Assembly (NCBI RefSeq): GCF_900115095.1
Contig: NZ_FOVH01000018.1
Span: 124,001-188,000, forward strand
Direction: 5' to 3'
Origin: Actinomadura madurae
GTDB lineage: Bacteria; Actinomycetota; Actinomycetes; Streptosporangiales; Streptosporangiaceae
Length of the DNA stretch: 64,000 nucleotides
Below, in pieces: positions 7,988 to 16,200 of the stretch. Position 1 is the stretch's first letter. Each line of letters begins with the position of its first letter. The notes beneath the pieces were generated by a model that made no database searches, was not told the origin of the DNA, and worked only from the letters and a program-made list of their open reading frames with translations. Made by a program: the position numbers and the translations under genes.

Positions 7988-9550
7988 ATGCGTGGACCAT
8001 TGGTGCGAATCACGTCCGTCCTGCTCGCCGGATCGTCGGTGCTCGCGGCACCGGCGGCACACGCCCAGGTCACCGCCGCACCGGCGGCGGCGCCGGCCGC
8101 CGCGCCGGGGGATCTGGGCAAGGACCTCGACGCCATCCTCGCCGACGAGCGCCTCAAGGGCGCCACCGTCGGAGCCGTGGTCCGCGACGCGAAGACCGGG
8201 GCCGTCCGGTACGCGCGGGGCCCGAAGAACGCGGTGCTGCCCGCCTCGAACCTGAAGATCTACACCTCCGGTGCGGCGCTGTCGCTGCTGGGCACCGGGT
8301 ACCGGTTCCGGACGAGCGTGTACGCGGGGAAGGTGGCGGGCTCGTCCGTCAAGGGCGACCTGTACCTCAAGGGCACCGGCGACCCGACGATGAAGGCCGC
8401 CGACTACGACCGGCTCGCCGCCCAGGTCGCTGCGCGGGGCGTCAAGCGCGTCGAGGGCGACCTGGTCGCGGACGACTCCTGGTTCGACGCCGTCCGCGTC
8501 CCCTCCCACTGGGACCCCACCGACCTGCAGTACTACTACGCCGGCCAGACGTCCGCGCTGACCGTCTCGCCGAACGACGACTTCGACGCCGGCTCCGTCA
8601 ACGTGACGGTGGCGCCGGGCGCCGAGGGCGAGCCGGTGAAGGTCGCCCTCGCCCCCGCCACCCATGTCGTCAAGATCGACAATCGTGCGGTGACGGGCGC
8701 GCCGGGCTCGGCGTCCACCCTGTCGGTCAACCGGGACAACGGGACCAACACCATCGTGGTCAGCGGCTCCTACCCGGCCGGCGGCTCGACGTACAGCACG
8801 CTGCGCACGGTCGAGAACCCCACCATGTACGCGGCGGACGTCTTCCGCACCGCGCTGAAGGCGCACGGCGTCCAGGTCGGCGGCACGACCGAGCGCGGCC
8901 GGACGCCCAAGGGCGCCGCGCGGCTCGCCACCCGCGCCTCGATGCCGCTGTCGCAGCTGATGACCCCGTTCCTCAAGCTCAGCAACAACATGATCGCCGA
9001 GACGCTGGTCAAGGCGATCGGCCGGGCGAAGAGGAACAGCGGAAGCTGGACGGCGGGCCTGCCGGTGATCGAGAAGTACGTCCGCGGCCAGGGCGTCCCG
9101 GCCGCGCGGCTCGACATGGCCGACGGGTCGGGCCTGTCCCGCAGCAACCGCACCACGTCGCAGGACCTGAGCACCGTCCTGACGAAGGCGCAGAAGGCCC
9201 CCTGGTACTCCACCTGGTACGCCGCGCTGCCGATCGCCGGCGACCCCGACCGCCTGGTCGGCGGGACGCTCACCTCGCGGATGCGCAACACCCCGGCGGC
9301 GGGCAACGTGCACGCCAAGACCGGCACGCTGACCGGCGCCACCGGCCTGTCCGGCTACGTCACCGACCAGGCCGGGAGCAGGCTGGTCTTCTCCGTCGTG
9401 CTCAACGGCTACCAGGGCGCCGCGCCCAAGGACATCGAGGACAAGATCGCCATCCGGCTGGCCGGGGGAGACCCCGCCGCCGCGACCCGGACGCTGCGCA
9501 CCGCGCAGACCGGGCCGCAGCTGGAGTGCTCCTGGATCAAGCGCTGCTGA
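7988..9550 (+). CDS. dacB: D-alanyl-D-alanine carboxypeptidase/endopeptidase (PBP4-type, S13)
   Basis: 520-residue secreted penicillin-binding protein of family S13. The signal peptide is residues 1-26, ending AAHAQ. The three active-site motifs are intact: Ser87-x-x-Lys90 (SNLK), Ser332-Asn-Asn and Lys444-Thr-Gly. It trims D-Ala from peptidoglycan peptides and may hydrolyse cross-links outside the membrane. ATG 7988 was chosen because it opens directly into the signal peptide; in-frame TTG codons upstream are possible. It stands alone, with its end close to a convergent secreted-protein gene. Confidence 0.93.
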   Translation: MRGPLVRITSVLLAGSSVLAAPAAHAQVTAAPAAAPAAAPGDLGKDLDAILADERLKGATVGAVVRDAKTGAVRYARGPKNAVLPASNLKIYTSGAALSLLGTGYRFRTSVYAGKVAGSSVKGDLYLKGTGDPTMKAADYDRLAAQVAARGVKRVEGDLVADDSWFDAVRVPSHWDPTDLQYYYAGQTSALTVSPNDDFDAGSVNVTVAPGAEGEPVKVALAPATHVVKIDNRAVTGAPGSASTLSVNRDNGTNTIVVSGSYPAGGSTYSTLRTVENPTMYAADVFRTALKAHGVQVGGTTERGRTPKGAARLATRASMPLSQLMTPFLKLSNNMIAETLVKAIGRAKRNSGSWTAGLPVIEKYVRGQGVPAARLDMADGSGLSRSNRTTSQDLSTVLTKAQKAPWYSTWYAALPIAGDPDRLVGGTLTSRMRNTPAAGNVHAKTGTLTGATGLSGYVTDQAGSRLVFSVVLNGYQGAAPKDIEDKIAIRLAGGDPAAATRTLRTAQTGPQLECSWIKRC

Positions 9551-9564
9551 GCCGCCGTCGCTGA

Positions 9565-10932
9565 CTACTTCTCGCCCCCGGGAACGTACAGGCGGATGTC
9601 GTCCACGTACGCCTCCCCCTCGTAGTAGTTCAGGTGCGGGTCGCCGATGATGAACGAGTCCGGGTAGGCCGAGCCCTTCGGCCACGCGTGCTCCGTCGTG
9701 TACGTCCCGGCGGGGCCCTTGTGGACGAGCCTGCGGTCGAACCTGCCGTCGTACTCGCCGGGCGTCTGGTTGTAGTGCCAGATCGGGCGGCCGTTCTCCA
9801 CGAAGTCGTGGTGGACGCGCAGCGTCCGCTGCCCCGAGTGCAGGAACGGCCCGCTCATCTCCAGCGTGTACCCGGTGCGGTCGCGCTCGATGGCGAACCG
9901 GTAGGCGGCCTTGGGCAGCAGCTCCGGACGGATCTCGGCGCTGGTCAGGTGGCCCTCGAACTTGCCGCCCGGCCCGTAGCGCTGGTCCATTGACGCGTTC
10001 CCGCAGGCGGTCTTGGCGTAGTACTCGTTGCTGATGTTGTTGTTGGCGGCCTCGCGGAACCGGTCGCCGCGCGGGAACAGCGCGTTGACGCCGTTGAAGG
10101 TGCCGTCGAACGTCCGGTACATCCGGCGGGTCTTCGGGTTGCAGGTCGCGGCGTTCTTCCAGCGGGCGTCGTCGCTGTAGTAGCCGTCCATGATGACCTT
10201 GCGGCGGAAGTGGATGCCGGGGTTGCCGTGCGGCGCGGGCGTCGCGTAGTCGAGGATCGTCAGGTAGTAGAAGCCGTTCTCCCTGGTCACGTCCGGGTAC
10301 TGGCAGCGCTTCTTGCCGGGGATCGCGCCCTGGAACGTCCACGGGTACCGGGTCTTGCAGGGCTCCCGGGTGTAGCCGTTGTGCCGGCCGTTGTAGTCGA
10401 ACGTGCCGTGCCGCTTGCCCCCGAAGTCGATGCCGCGCAGCGTCATCTCCACGCGGTAGTGCCGGGGGAGCGGGCGGGTGGGCCGGATCAGCACCCCGGC
10501 GTCCCAGCTCGGCTCGGAGATCCGCGCGACCCTCTGGCCGCCCGGCAGCGAGGCCCTGGAGACCCCGGGACGGGAGTCGGGGCGCCCGTCCCTGTCCTTG
10601 TCGACGGCCGCGACCTCGGCGGTGAGCCACCCCTTCCGCCCGAACGCGACGCGCTTGCGGAACACGTTCAGCGTGTCGAGCCGCCGCTGGAACCGCCGCC
10701 CGCTGATCTTCTTCCAGGCCTCGCCGTCGTCGTCGAACGCGTCGACGTGCCACGGGCTGCGCGGCCCCTGCGGGTCCAGGCGCCACGCCGCGCCGTCCAC
10801 CCGCAGCGGGCGGTCGAACCCCTCGCGGGCGACGAGGACCCACCTGTCCTCCGCCCGCGCCGGCCATGCGGCGGAGACGGCCGCCACCGCGACCGCCCCG
10901 GCCGCGGCCGTCACCTTCCCGCGTGCCCTCAT
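9565..10932 (-). CDS. Secreted protein of unknown function
   Basis: 455 residues with a clear Sec signal peptide (about 1-28, ending WPARA) and no further membrane segment, so probably extracellular. I do not recognise the family. It is rich in aromatic residues and beta-strand-like stretches, has a few cysteines, and ends with VDDIRLYVPG, a segment often seen at the edge of concanavalin-like jelly-roll domains; a glycan-related role is only a guess. ATG 10932 has a strong GGGGGGAGG ribosome site, ruling out longer N-terminal readings. Transcribed towards the carboxypeptidase gene dacB. Confidence 0.85.
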   Translation of the reverse strand: MRARGKVTAAAGAVAVAAVSAAWPARAEDRWVLVAREGFDRPLRVDGAAWRLDPQGPRSPWHVDAFDDDGEAWKKISGRRFQRRLDTLNVFRKRVAFGRKGWLTAEVAAVDKDRDGRPDSRPGVSRASLPGGQRVARISEPSWDAGVLIRPTRPLPRHYRVEMTLRGIDFGGKRHGTFDYNGRHNGYTREPCKTRYPWTFQGAIPGKKRCQYPDVTRENGFYYLTILDYATPAPHGNPGIHFRRKVIMDGYYSDDARWKNAATCNPKTRRMYRTFDGTFNGVNALFPRGDRFREAANNNISNEYYAKTACGNASMDQRYGPGGKFEGHLTSAEIRPELLPKAAYRFAIERDRTGYTLEMSGPFLHSGQRTLRVHHDFVENGRPIWHYNQTPGEYDGRFDRRLVHKGPAGTYTTEHAWPKGSAYPDSFIIGDPHLNYYEGEAYVDDIRLYVPGGEK

Positions 10933-11087
10933 GGCGCGCCTCCCCCCGAACACAACCGCGCCGCGCCCGGTCGGCGCGGCTCGCACGGACCCTACGGCCG
11001 CCCGGCCGCCGCCGGAGGCGGCTCGACCCGTCCTGGACGACCTCTTGCCCGCGCCCTTAACCCGCCCATGCGCGTCCGGGTAGGTCA

Positions 11088-11147
11088 TTGACCGGGGAAC
11101 TCCGGCATGCCTAGCGTGTCACTGGCGTAACCGGCTATGTCAGTGAC
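11088..11147 (+). promoter_or_regulatory. Candidate promoter and inverted repeat before GNAT gene
   Basis: A -35 TTGACC (11088-11093) is followed after 18 bases by TAGCGT as a possible -10. Just downstream, GTCACTG (11118-11124) and CAGTGAC (11141-11147) form a perfect inverted repeat that would lie in the leader. It could be an operator or a small leader hairpin. Nothing else is visible in the 236-base gap 10933-11168. Confidence 0.4.
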
Positions 11148-11168
11148 GACAGGGGGAGGGTGAGGGCG

Positions 11169-11648
11169 ATGATCCTGCGCGCCGCACGACCGGACGACGT
11201 GCCGCGGCTGGCTCCGCTCTGGCGGGCGGCCTGGCTCGACGGGCACGTCGGCCATGTGCCGGACGAGCTGATGGCGGTCCGCGGGCCGGAGCACTTCGAG
11301 GCCCACGCGGAGAAGTACGCGCCGTCGACGGTCGTCGCGGTCGACGTGGAGGACCGCCTGCTCGGGCTGATCATCCTCGGGGACGACGACGGCGAGGTCG
11401 TCCAGCTGGCCGTCGACCGGTCCGCCCGCGGTGGGGGCGTCGGCGGGGCGCTGCTGCGAGCCGCGGAGGAGCGGTTCTCGGGGCGGCACTCCGAGGCGTG
11501 GCTCGCGGTCGTGCCGGGCAACACGCGGGCGCGCCGGTTCTACGAGTTCCACGGATGGCGCGACACGGGGCCGATGACCTACTCGGCGCCCACGGCGACG
11601 GGCCGCGTGGACGTTCCCGTGCACCGGTACGTCAAGCCCCTCGGATGA
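11169..11648 (+). CDS. GNAT family N-acetyltransferase
   Basis: 159-residue acetyltransferase. The acetyl-CoA binding motif A appears as LAVDRSARGGGVGGALLRAAEER (R-x-x-G-x-G/A pattern), followed by the motif-B-like NTRARRFYEFHGW. These enzymes transfer an acetyl group from acetyl-CoA to an amine; the acceptor is not predictable. ATG 11169 is preferred because the AGGGGGAGG ribosome site is correctly spaced; a GTG at 11160 is the alternative. Single gene unit with its own promoter. Confidence 0.88.
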   Translation: MILRAARPDDVPRLAPLWRAAWLDGHVGHVPDELMAVRGPEHFEAHAEKYAPSTVVAVDVEDRLLGLIILGDDDGEVVQLAVDRSARGGGVGGALLRAAEERFSGRHSEAWLAVVPGNTRARRFYEFHGWRDTGPMTYSAPTATGRVDVPVHRYVKPLG

Positions 11649-11667
11649 CGACGCCGAGGCCTGGCTA

Positions 11668-11719
11668 TTGACGATGTCGCCGAAATTGTTAACAATCTCG
11701 GCATCAGTCATGGCGACAT
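11668..11719 (+). promoter_or_regulatory. Promoter with nested palindromic operator
   Basis: A -35 TTGACG (11668-11673) leads into a near-perfect 22-base palindrome at 11680-11701 whose core is the perfect ATTGTTAACAAT (11685-11696), covering the expected -10. Around it, ATGTCGCC (11674-11681) and GGCGACAT (11712-11719) form an outer inverted repeat. A TTGT-N2-ACAA core is typical of GntR/FCD-type operators. It would control the hydrolase-ABC operon starting at 11731. No regulator gene is adjacent. Confidence 0.6.
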
Positions 11720-11730
11720 AAGGGGCAGGG

Positions 11731-12735
11731 ATGACCGACCATCCGAAGCCGTCCGCCCGCGCCCGGGACCTCGTCCGGGGCGGGTACGACGTGCACATCC
11801 ACGTGGCCCCGGACGTGATGCGGCGCCGCATCGACGACCTCGCGCTCGCACCGAGGTTCGCCGAGGTGGGACTCGGCGGATTCGTGCTGAAGTCGCACTA
11901 CTTCCCCACCGCGGAGCGCGCCGCCGTGGTCCGCGCCGCCCACCCCGGGTTCGGCGCGGTCGGGGCGATCACGCTCAACGGGTCCGTCGGGGGCATGAAC
12001 CCCGTCGCGGTCGAGCTGGCCGGGCGCGCCGGCGCGCAGTTCGTCTGGCTGCCGACCGTCGACAGCGCCAACCAGCGCGAATGCACGGCGCACGACCCCG
12101 AAGGGGCGCGTCCGCCCATGTGGGCGCAGCTGCAGGACGAGCTGCGCGCCGACGGCATGGCCGCCGACCCCGTGGACGTCGTCGACGCGGGCGGGAAGGT
12201 CAACGACGCCACCCGGCAGGTGCTCCGGGTGATCGCCAAGCACGACATGACGCTCGCCACCGGCCACCTCAGCACCGCCGAGATCGGCACCGTCGTGGAC
12301 GCCGCCGTCGAGGAGGGCGTGCGGCGCATCGTCGTCACCCACCCCGAGTTCACCTCCCAGCGGGTCGGCGTCGAGCGGCAGCGGGACCTCGCCGCCAAGG
12401 GCGCCCTGATGGAGCGCTGCTTCACCACCCCTTACACCGGCAAGGTCTCCTGGGACGTCTGGGTGGAGAACATCAGGGCCGTCGGGCCGGAGCACTCCGT
12501 CCTGTCCAGCGACCTCGGCCAGCCGTTCAACCCGCCTGTGGAGGACGGGCTGGCGCTCATGGCGGACCGGCTCCTCGCCGAGGGATTCACCGAGGAGGAG
12601 GTGCGGACCATGGCGGTCCGCAACACCCGCCGACTGGCCGGCGCCGACAAGAGCGATGTCTCCCGAGGGGGGACGACCCCCCACACCCCCCGGGGCGCCT
12701 CCGGCGCCGATGATGCCGAGGAGGCCCGGCGATGA
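11731..12735 (+). CDS. DUF6282-type metal-dependent hydrolase-like protein
   Basis: 334 residues. The N-terminal DVHIHVAPD metal-binding motif, a later TGHLS and VVTHPEF, and SSDLGQP near the end give the His/Asp pattern of amidohydrolase/PHP-like TIM barrels; I match it to the uncharacterised DUF6282 family. The product probably hydrolyses or isomerises the ligand imported by the ABC transporter encoded next, with which it overlaps (ATGA). The last ~29 residues are encoded by a G6/C6 palindromic repeat and look like a non-homologous tail. Exact reaction unknown. Confidence 0.8.
   Translation: MTDHPKPSARARDLVRGGYDVHIHVAPDVMRRRIDDLALAPRFAEVGLGGFVLKSHYFPTAERAAVVRAAHPGFGAVGAITLNGSVGGMNPVAVELAGRAGAQFVWLPTVDSANQRECTAHDPEGARPPMWAQLQDELRADGMAADPVDVVDAGGKVNDATRQVLRVIAKHDMTLATGHLSTAEIGTVVDAAVEEGVRRIVVTHPEFTSQRVGVERQRDLAAKGALMERCFTTPYTGKVSWDVWVENIRAVGPEHSVLSSDLGQPFNPPVEDGLALMADRLLAEGFTEEEVRTMAVRNTRRLAGADKSDVSRGGTTPHTPRGASGADDAEEARR
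12667..12691. repeat. G6/C6 palindromic dispersed repeat, copy 1
   Basis: Six G, ACGA, six C, ACA, six C: a hairpin-forming G6/C6 element followed by a second C6 run. A near-identical copy in the opposite orientation is at 32652-32675. Here it lies inside the 3' end of the DUF6282 gene and is translated as a Gly/Pro/Thr-rich tail. Immediately after it, GGCGCC-TCC-GGCGCC (about 12694-12708) could form another short hairpin. Confidence 0.75.
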
Positions 12736-13496
12736 CCGAGGTCCTGAAGATCAAGAATCTGAGCAAGCAGTTCGTCAAGGACGATCGGGGGATCGTCGCG
12801 CTCCGCGACTTCAGCCTGGACGTCGCCGAGGGCGGCTTCGTCAGCGTGCTCGGCCGCAGCGGCTGCGGCAAGTCCACCATCCTCAACCTGCTCGCCGGGC
12901 TCATCCCGCCCACCTCCGGCGAGGTGCTGTACCGCGAGAAGCCGGTGTCCCGGCCGCGCGTCGAGGTCGGCTACCTGACGCAGTCCGACACGCTGATGCC
13001 CTGGCGGGACGTCCGGCGCAACATCGAGATGCCGATGGAGTTGCGGAAGGTGCCCGCCCGCGAGCGCCGGAAGCGGGCCGAGGAGCTGATCGAGCGCGTC
13101 GGCCTCCGCGGGTTCGAGAAGCACTACCCGCGCGAGCTGTCCGGCGGCATGCGGCGGCGGGTCAGCCTCGCCCGGATGCTCGTCGGCGACCCCGAGACCC
13201 TGCTGATGGACGAGCCGTTCGGCGCCCTCGACGCCCAGCTGCGCTCCGACCTGCAGAAGGAGCTGCTCCGGCTCTGGCAGGGCAGCGGCCAGACCGTGGT
13301 GTTCGTGACGCACGACATCGAGGAGGCCCTGCTGCTCGGGGACCGGGTGGTCGTGCTCGGCCGCCTCGGCCGCATCGTGCTGGACGAGGAGATCGGCCTG
13401 CCCCGGCCGCGCGACCCCGACGAGATGCGGGTCGACGCCCGCTTCGTCGCCCTGCACCGCAAGCTGACCGACGCCCTGAGGGAGGGAGCGCGATGA
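12732..13496 (+). CDS. ABC transporter ATP-binding protein (SsuB/TauB-like)
   Basis: 254-residue ABC ATPase. The Walker A GRSGCGKST is near residue 45, the signature LSGGMRRRVSLAR near 137, Walker B LLMDEPFGALD near 158 and the switch histidine in FVTHDIEEAL. The sequence type is that of nitrate/sulfonate/taurine/NMT1 importers. It overlaps the upstream hydrolase gene (ATGA) and the downstream permease gene (ATGA), so the four genes 11731-15375 form one translationally coupled operon. The imported compound is unknown. Confidence 0.93.
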   Translation: MTEVLKIKNLSKQFVKDDRGIVALRDFSLDVAEGGFVSVLGRSGCGKSTILNLLAGLIPPTSGEVLYREKPVSRPRVEVGYLTQSDTLMPWRDVRRNIEMPMELRKVPARERRKRAEELIERVGLRGFEKHYPRELSGGMRRRVSLARMLVGDPETLLMDEPFGALDAQLRSDLQKELLRLWQGSGQTVVFVTHDIEEALLLGDRVVVLGRLGRIVLDEEIGLPRPRDPDEMRVDARFVALHRKLTDALREGAR

Positions 13497-14347
13497 GCGC
13501 GGAGACCAAGCCCGTCCCGGACGTCGACAACGGCGGGGCACCCGAAACCGTCCCGATCGAACGCGGATTCATGGGCAAGTACGGCGGCACGGCCGGCGTG
13601 TGGGCCGCCCGGGTCGTCCTCGTGGTGGCGGTGCTGCTCATCTGGCAGTGGGCGGCGGACCGGTGGTTCGACGTCATCTTCACCAGCAGGCCGTCGGAGA
13701 TCTGGGAGCGCCTCGTCGAATGGCACGAGGACGGCGTCCTGTGGTCCAACACCTGGGTCACCATCCAGGAGATCGCCTACGGGTTCGCGCTGGGCGCGGC
13801 GCTCGGCGTGGTGATCGGCTTCGTGCTGGCGTCCGCGAGCGTGCTCTACCGGGTGCTCGACCCGTTCATCATGGCGCTGTACTCGATCCCGAAGGTGGCG
13901 CTGGCCCCGCTGTTCATCGTCTGGTTCGGCATCGGCATGAACATGAAGGTGTTCCTCGCCGCCGCGACCGTCTTCTTCCTGGTGTTCCTCAACACCGTCG
14001 CGGGCGTCCGGGAGGTGGACCGGGGGCTGATCGACGCGGTCCGGCTGATGGGCGGCGGGCGGGCGCACGTGCTGCTCAAGGTCGTGCTGCCCGGCTCGAT
14101 GACCGGCGTTCTCACCGGCCTGAAGGTCGCCATCCCGTACGCGCTGATCGGCGCGGTGATCGGTGAGCTGGTGGCGTCCAACCGCGGCCTCGGCTACCTG
14201 ATCAACGACGCCGCCGCGCAGTTCGACACCGCCGGGGTGTTCGCCACGCTGGTCGTGCTGAGCGTGATCGCCGCCGTGCTGAACCTGCTCGTCGGGCTGC
14301 TCGACCGCAGGCTGAGCCGCTGGAAGCCGCTGGAGGCCCGCCGATGA
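13493..14347 (+). CDS. ABC transporter permease (SsuC/TauC-like)
   Basis: 284-residue inner-membrane permease with about six hydrophobic segments. The cytoplasmic coupling loop EVDRGLIDAVRLMGGGRAHVLLKVVLPGS is the EAA motif of binding-protein-dependent importers. It pairs with the ATPase encoded upstream and the lipoprotein encoded downstream; all three share overlapping start/stop codons. The type is the one used for sulfonates, nitrate and thiamine precursors. Confidence 0.93.
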   Translation: MSAETKPVPDVDNGGAPETVPIERGFMGKYGGTAGVWAARVVLVVAVLLIWQWAADRWFDVIFTSRPSEIWERLVEWHEDGVLWSNTWVTIQEIAYGFALGAALGVVIGFVLASASVLYRVLDPFIMALYSIPKVALAPLFIVWFGIGMNMKVFLAAATVFFLVFLNTVAGVREVDRGLIDAVRLMGGGRAHVLLKVVLPGSMTGVLTGLKVAIPYALIGAVIGELVASNRGLGYLINDAAAQFDTAGVFATLVVLSVIAAVLNLLVGLLDRRLSRWKPLEARR

Positions 14348-15375
14348 CGCGCGCCCCGGTCAGGCGCCTCACCGCGGCGCTGCTCGCCCTCGTCCTGGTG
14401 GCCACCGGGTGCGCCAAGCGCACGTCCACCACCCCGCCGGGAGTGCTGAACGTCGGCCAGATCAGCAACTCGATCGCGTTCTTCCCGCTGTACGTCGCCG
14501 AGCAGAAGCGCTACTTCGAGCAGGAGGGCGTGCGGCTCGGCGACCGCCCGCGGCTCGGCACCGGCGCCAAGGTGGCGGCGGCGCTCAAGTCCGGCGGGAT
14601 CGACGTCGGCGCGGGCGTCCTCACCGACGCCCTCAACCTGCGCCGCATCGACGACGGGACGCGCCTGGTCGGCGACCTCGTCGACCGGTACTACGTCGAC
14701 GTCATCGTGAGCCCGGACTTCCCGGGCGCGCCCGCGTCCGCCCCGCTGGACGACCGGATCCGCGCCCTGCGCGGCAAGAAGATCGGCATCACCGGCCCCG
14801 GCAGCGGCACCGAGGCGCTCATCACCTACCTTTTCCAGCGGGTCGGGATGCGGTCCGACCGGGACGCCGAGCTGGTCAACCTCGGCGCCAAGGCCACCTC
14901 CGCCATAGGCGCGCTGAAGACCGGCCGGGTGGACGCCCTGTCGTTCTTCCAGCCGATCGCGCAGCAGGCCAAGGCCGCGGGCGCCGGGTCGCTCTACATC
15001 TCCCCGGTCCGCGGCGACATCCCCGGCTTCCAGAACACCACGCACGGCGTCGTCTTCACCACCCAGCGCCTCATCGACAAGAAGCGCAAGGAGATCGCGG
15101 CCTTCCAGCGCGCCCTCGCCCGAGCGCAGCGCGACATCCACGACCACCCCGAGGAGATCCCCGCCCTGCTGGCCGGCTACCTGAAGGGCACCGACCCCAA
15201 GGCCCTCGCCGAGCTGCCCCCGATCATCCAGCGGGAGATCCCCCCGCAGATCGGCTTCACCCGCGCCTCGTTCGACTCGGCCATCCAGTTCCACCGCAGC
15301 ACCGGCCTGGTCAAGCGCCTCCCGACCTACGAGGAGGTCGTCCCGCCGAATCTGCGGATCTCGGCGAACTCCTGA
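14344..15375 (+). CDS. ABC transporter substrate-binding lipoprotein (NMT1/SsuA-like)
   Basis: 343 residues. A lipoprotein signal peptide ends in LVATGC, so the mature protein is anchored through Cys23 on the outer face of the membrane. The body has the NMT1/SsuA arrangement: VGQISNSIAFFPLYVAEQ at the start, GAKVAAALKSGGIDVG and GKKIGITGPGSGTEAL in the middle. It captures the ligand for the ATPase/permease pair encoded upstream, whose permease stop it overlaps. The operon ends here, followed by a strong hairpin terminator. Confidence 0.93.
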   Translation: MTRAPVRRLTAALLALVLVATGCAKRTSTTPPGVLNVGQISNSIAFFPLYVAEQKRYFEQEGVRLGDRPRLGTGAKVAAALKSGGIDVGAGVLTDALNLRRIDDGTRLVGDLVDRYYVDVIVSPDFPGAPASAPLDDRIRALRGKKIGITGPGSGTEALITYLFQRVGMRSDRDAELVNLGAKATSAIGALKTGRVDALSFFQPIAQQAKAAGAGSLYISPVRGDIPGFQNTTHGVVFTTQRLIDKKRKEIAAFQRALARAQRDIHDHPEEIPALLAGYLKGTDPKALAELPPIIQREIPPQIGFTRASFDSAIQFHRSTGLVKRLPTYEEVVPPNLRISANS

Positions 15376-15378
15376 GCG

Positions 15379-15409
15379 GGTCCGGCCCGCGCGCGGCGCG
15401 GGCCGGACC
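15379..15409 (+). terminator. Hairpin terminator after ABC operon
   Basis: Perfect 14-base-pair stem (GGTCCGGCCCGCGC with its complement) and a three-base loop, starting four bases after the stop of the binding-protein gene. There is no T-tract, as is usual in high-GC actinomycetes. It separates the ABC operon from the LRR/dioxygenase genes. Confidence 0.75.
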
Positions 15410-15456
15410 GTCCATTCGCGCCCCGGGTGTCGGTGGTCGCACCTAGGATGCGCCGA

Positions 15457-16200
15457 ATGGAGGCAGCTGATCTTGAACGGCCGCCGGCGGGGGTGACCGT
15501 CCTGCGGCATCGCGGCGGGGCCGCCGCGAAGGTCGCCGTCGAATGGTCGGACGCGGCGCCGGTGCTGATCGGCCGGGCCCTGCGCGTACCGTCGGTCACG
15601 GCGCTGCGGATCACGGCGCCGGAGGGCGGGGAGGACGACCACCTGTACTGGGAGGACGACCGCGACGAGGACGGCGAGCCGACCCCCGCCACGACCGTCG
15701 AGACGGGCGCGCTCGCGACGCTCGACCTCGGCGGGCTCACCGAGCTCGACCTGTCGTACCTGCGCATCGGCGCGCTCGGCGCGAAGACGCTCGCGGTGTC
15801 GGCCTACCTGCGCGCCGAGGCCGCCGACCTCGGGACCGCCGCCGGCGGCCACCCGCTGGAGACGCTCGACCTGCGGTACTGCGGCATCGGCAACACCGGG
15901 CTGGCGGCCCTCGCCTCGGCCCCCCTCTTCAACGGGGTCCGCCGCCTGCGCCTCCAGAACAACGTGATCACCGAGAAGGGGATGCCCGCGCTGCACCGTT
16001 TCACCGGCCTGACCGACCTCGACCTGCGCTACAACGAGATCGGCGTGGACGGCGTGCGGGCCTTGCTCGCGGCGCCGTTCGTCCCGTCCCTCACGCGGCT
16101 TCTCCTGTACCGCTCGGACGTCGGGGACGAAGGTGCGGCGCTGCTCGCGCAGGCACCCCAGCTCCCACCCGCACTGCGCAGCTTCTGGAGAAGCGTATGA
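15457..16200 (+). CDS. Leucine-rich repeat protein
   Basis: 247 residues, cytoplasmic (no signal or membrane segment). From about residue 90 it has at least four leucine-rich repeats of the ribonuclease-inhibitor-like form, such as LTELDLSYLRIG, LETLDLRYCGIGNTGLAAL, VRRLRLQNNVITEKGMPAL and LTDLDLRYNEIGVDGVRALL. The N-terminal 85 residues are unassigned. It is a protein-interaction scaffold, probably for the dioxygenase encoded next, whose start overlaps its stop. ATG 15457 was chosen for the AGGA site at 15445; GTG 15427 and ATG 15448 are in-frame alternatives. Confidence 0.85.
   Translation: MEAADLERPPAGVTVLRHRGGAAAKVAVEWSDAAPVLIGRALRVPSVTALRITAPEGGEDDHLYWEDDRDEDGEPTPATTVETGALATLDLGGLTELDLSYLRIGALGAKTLAVSAYLRAEAADLGTAAGGHPLETLDLRYCGIGNTGLAALASAPLFNGVRRLRLQNNVITEKGMPALHRFTGLTDLDLRYNEIGVDGVRALLAAPFVPSLTRLLLYRSDVGDEGAALLAQAPQLPPALRSFWRSV

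Noticed and set aside
7968..8255. Small gene starting at the ATG at 7968
   Set aside because: It is out of frame with and overlaps the signal peptide and start of the dacB gene, and its translation is an Arg/Pro-rich shadow.
12694..12708. GGCGCC-TCC-GGCGCC as a terminator
   Set aside because: It lies within the coding region of the first gene of a translationally coupled operon; termination there would cut off the transporter genes.
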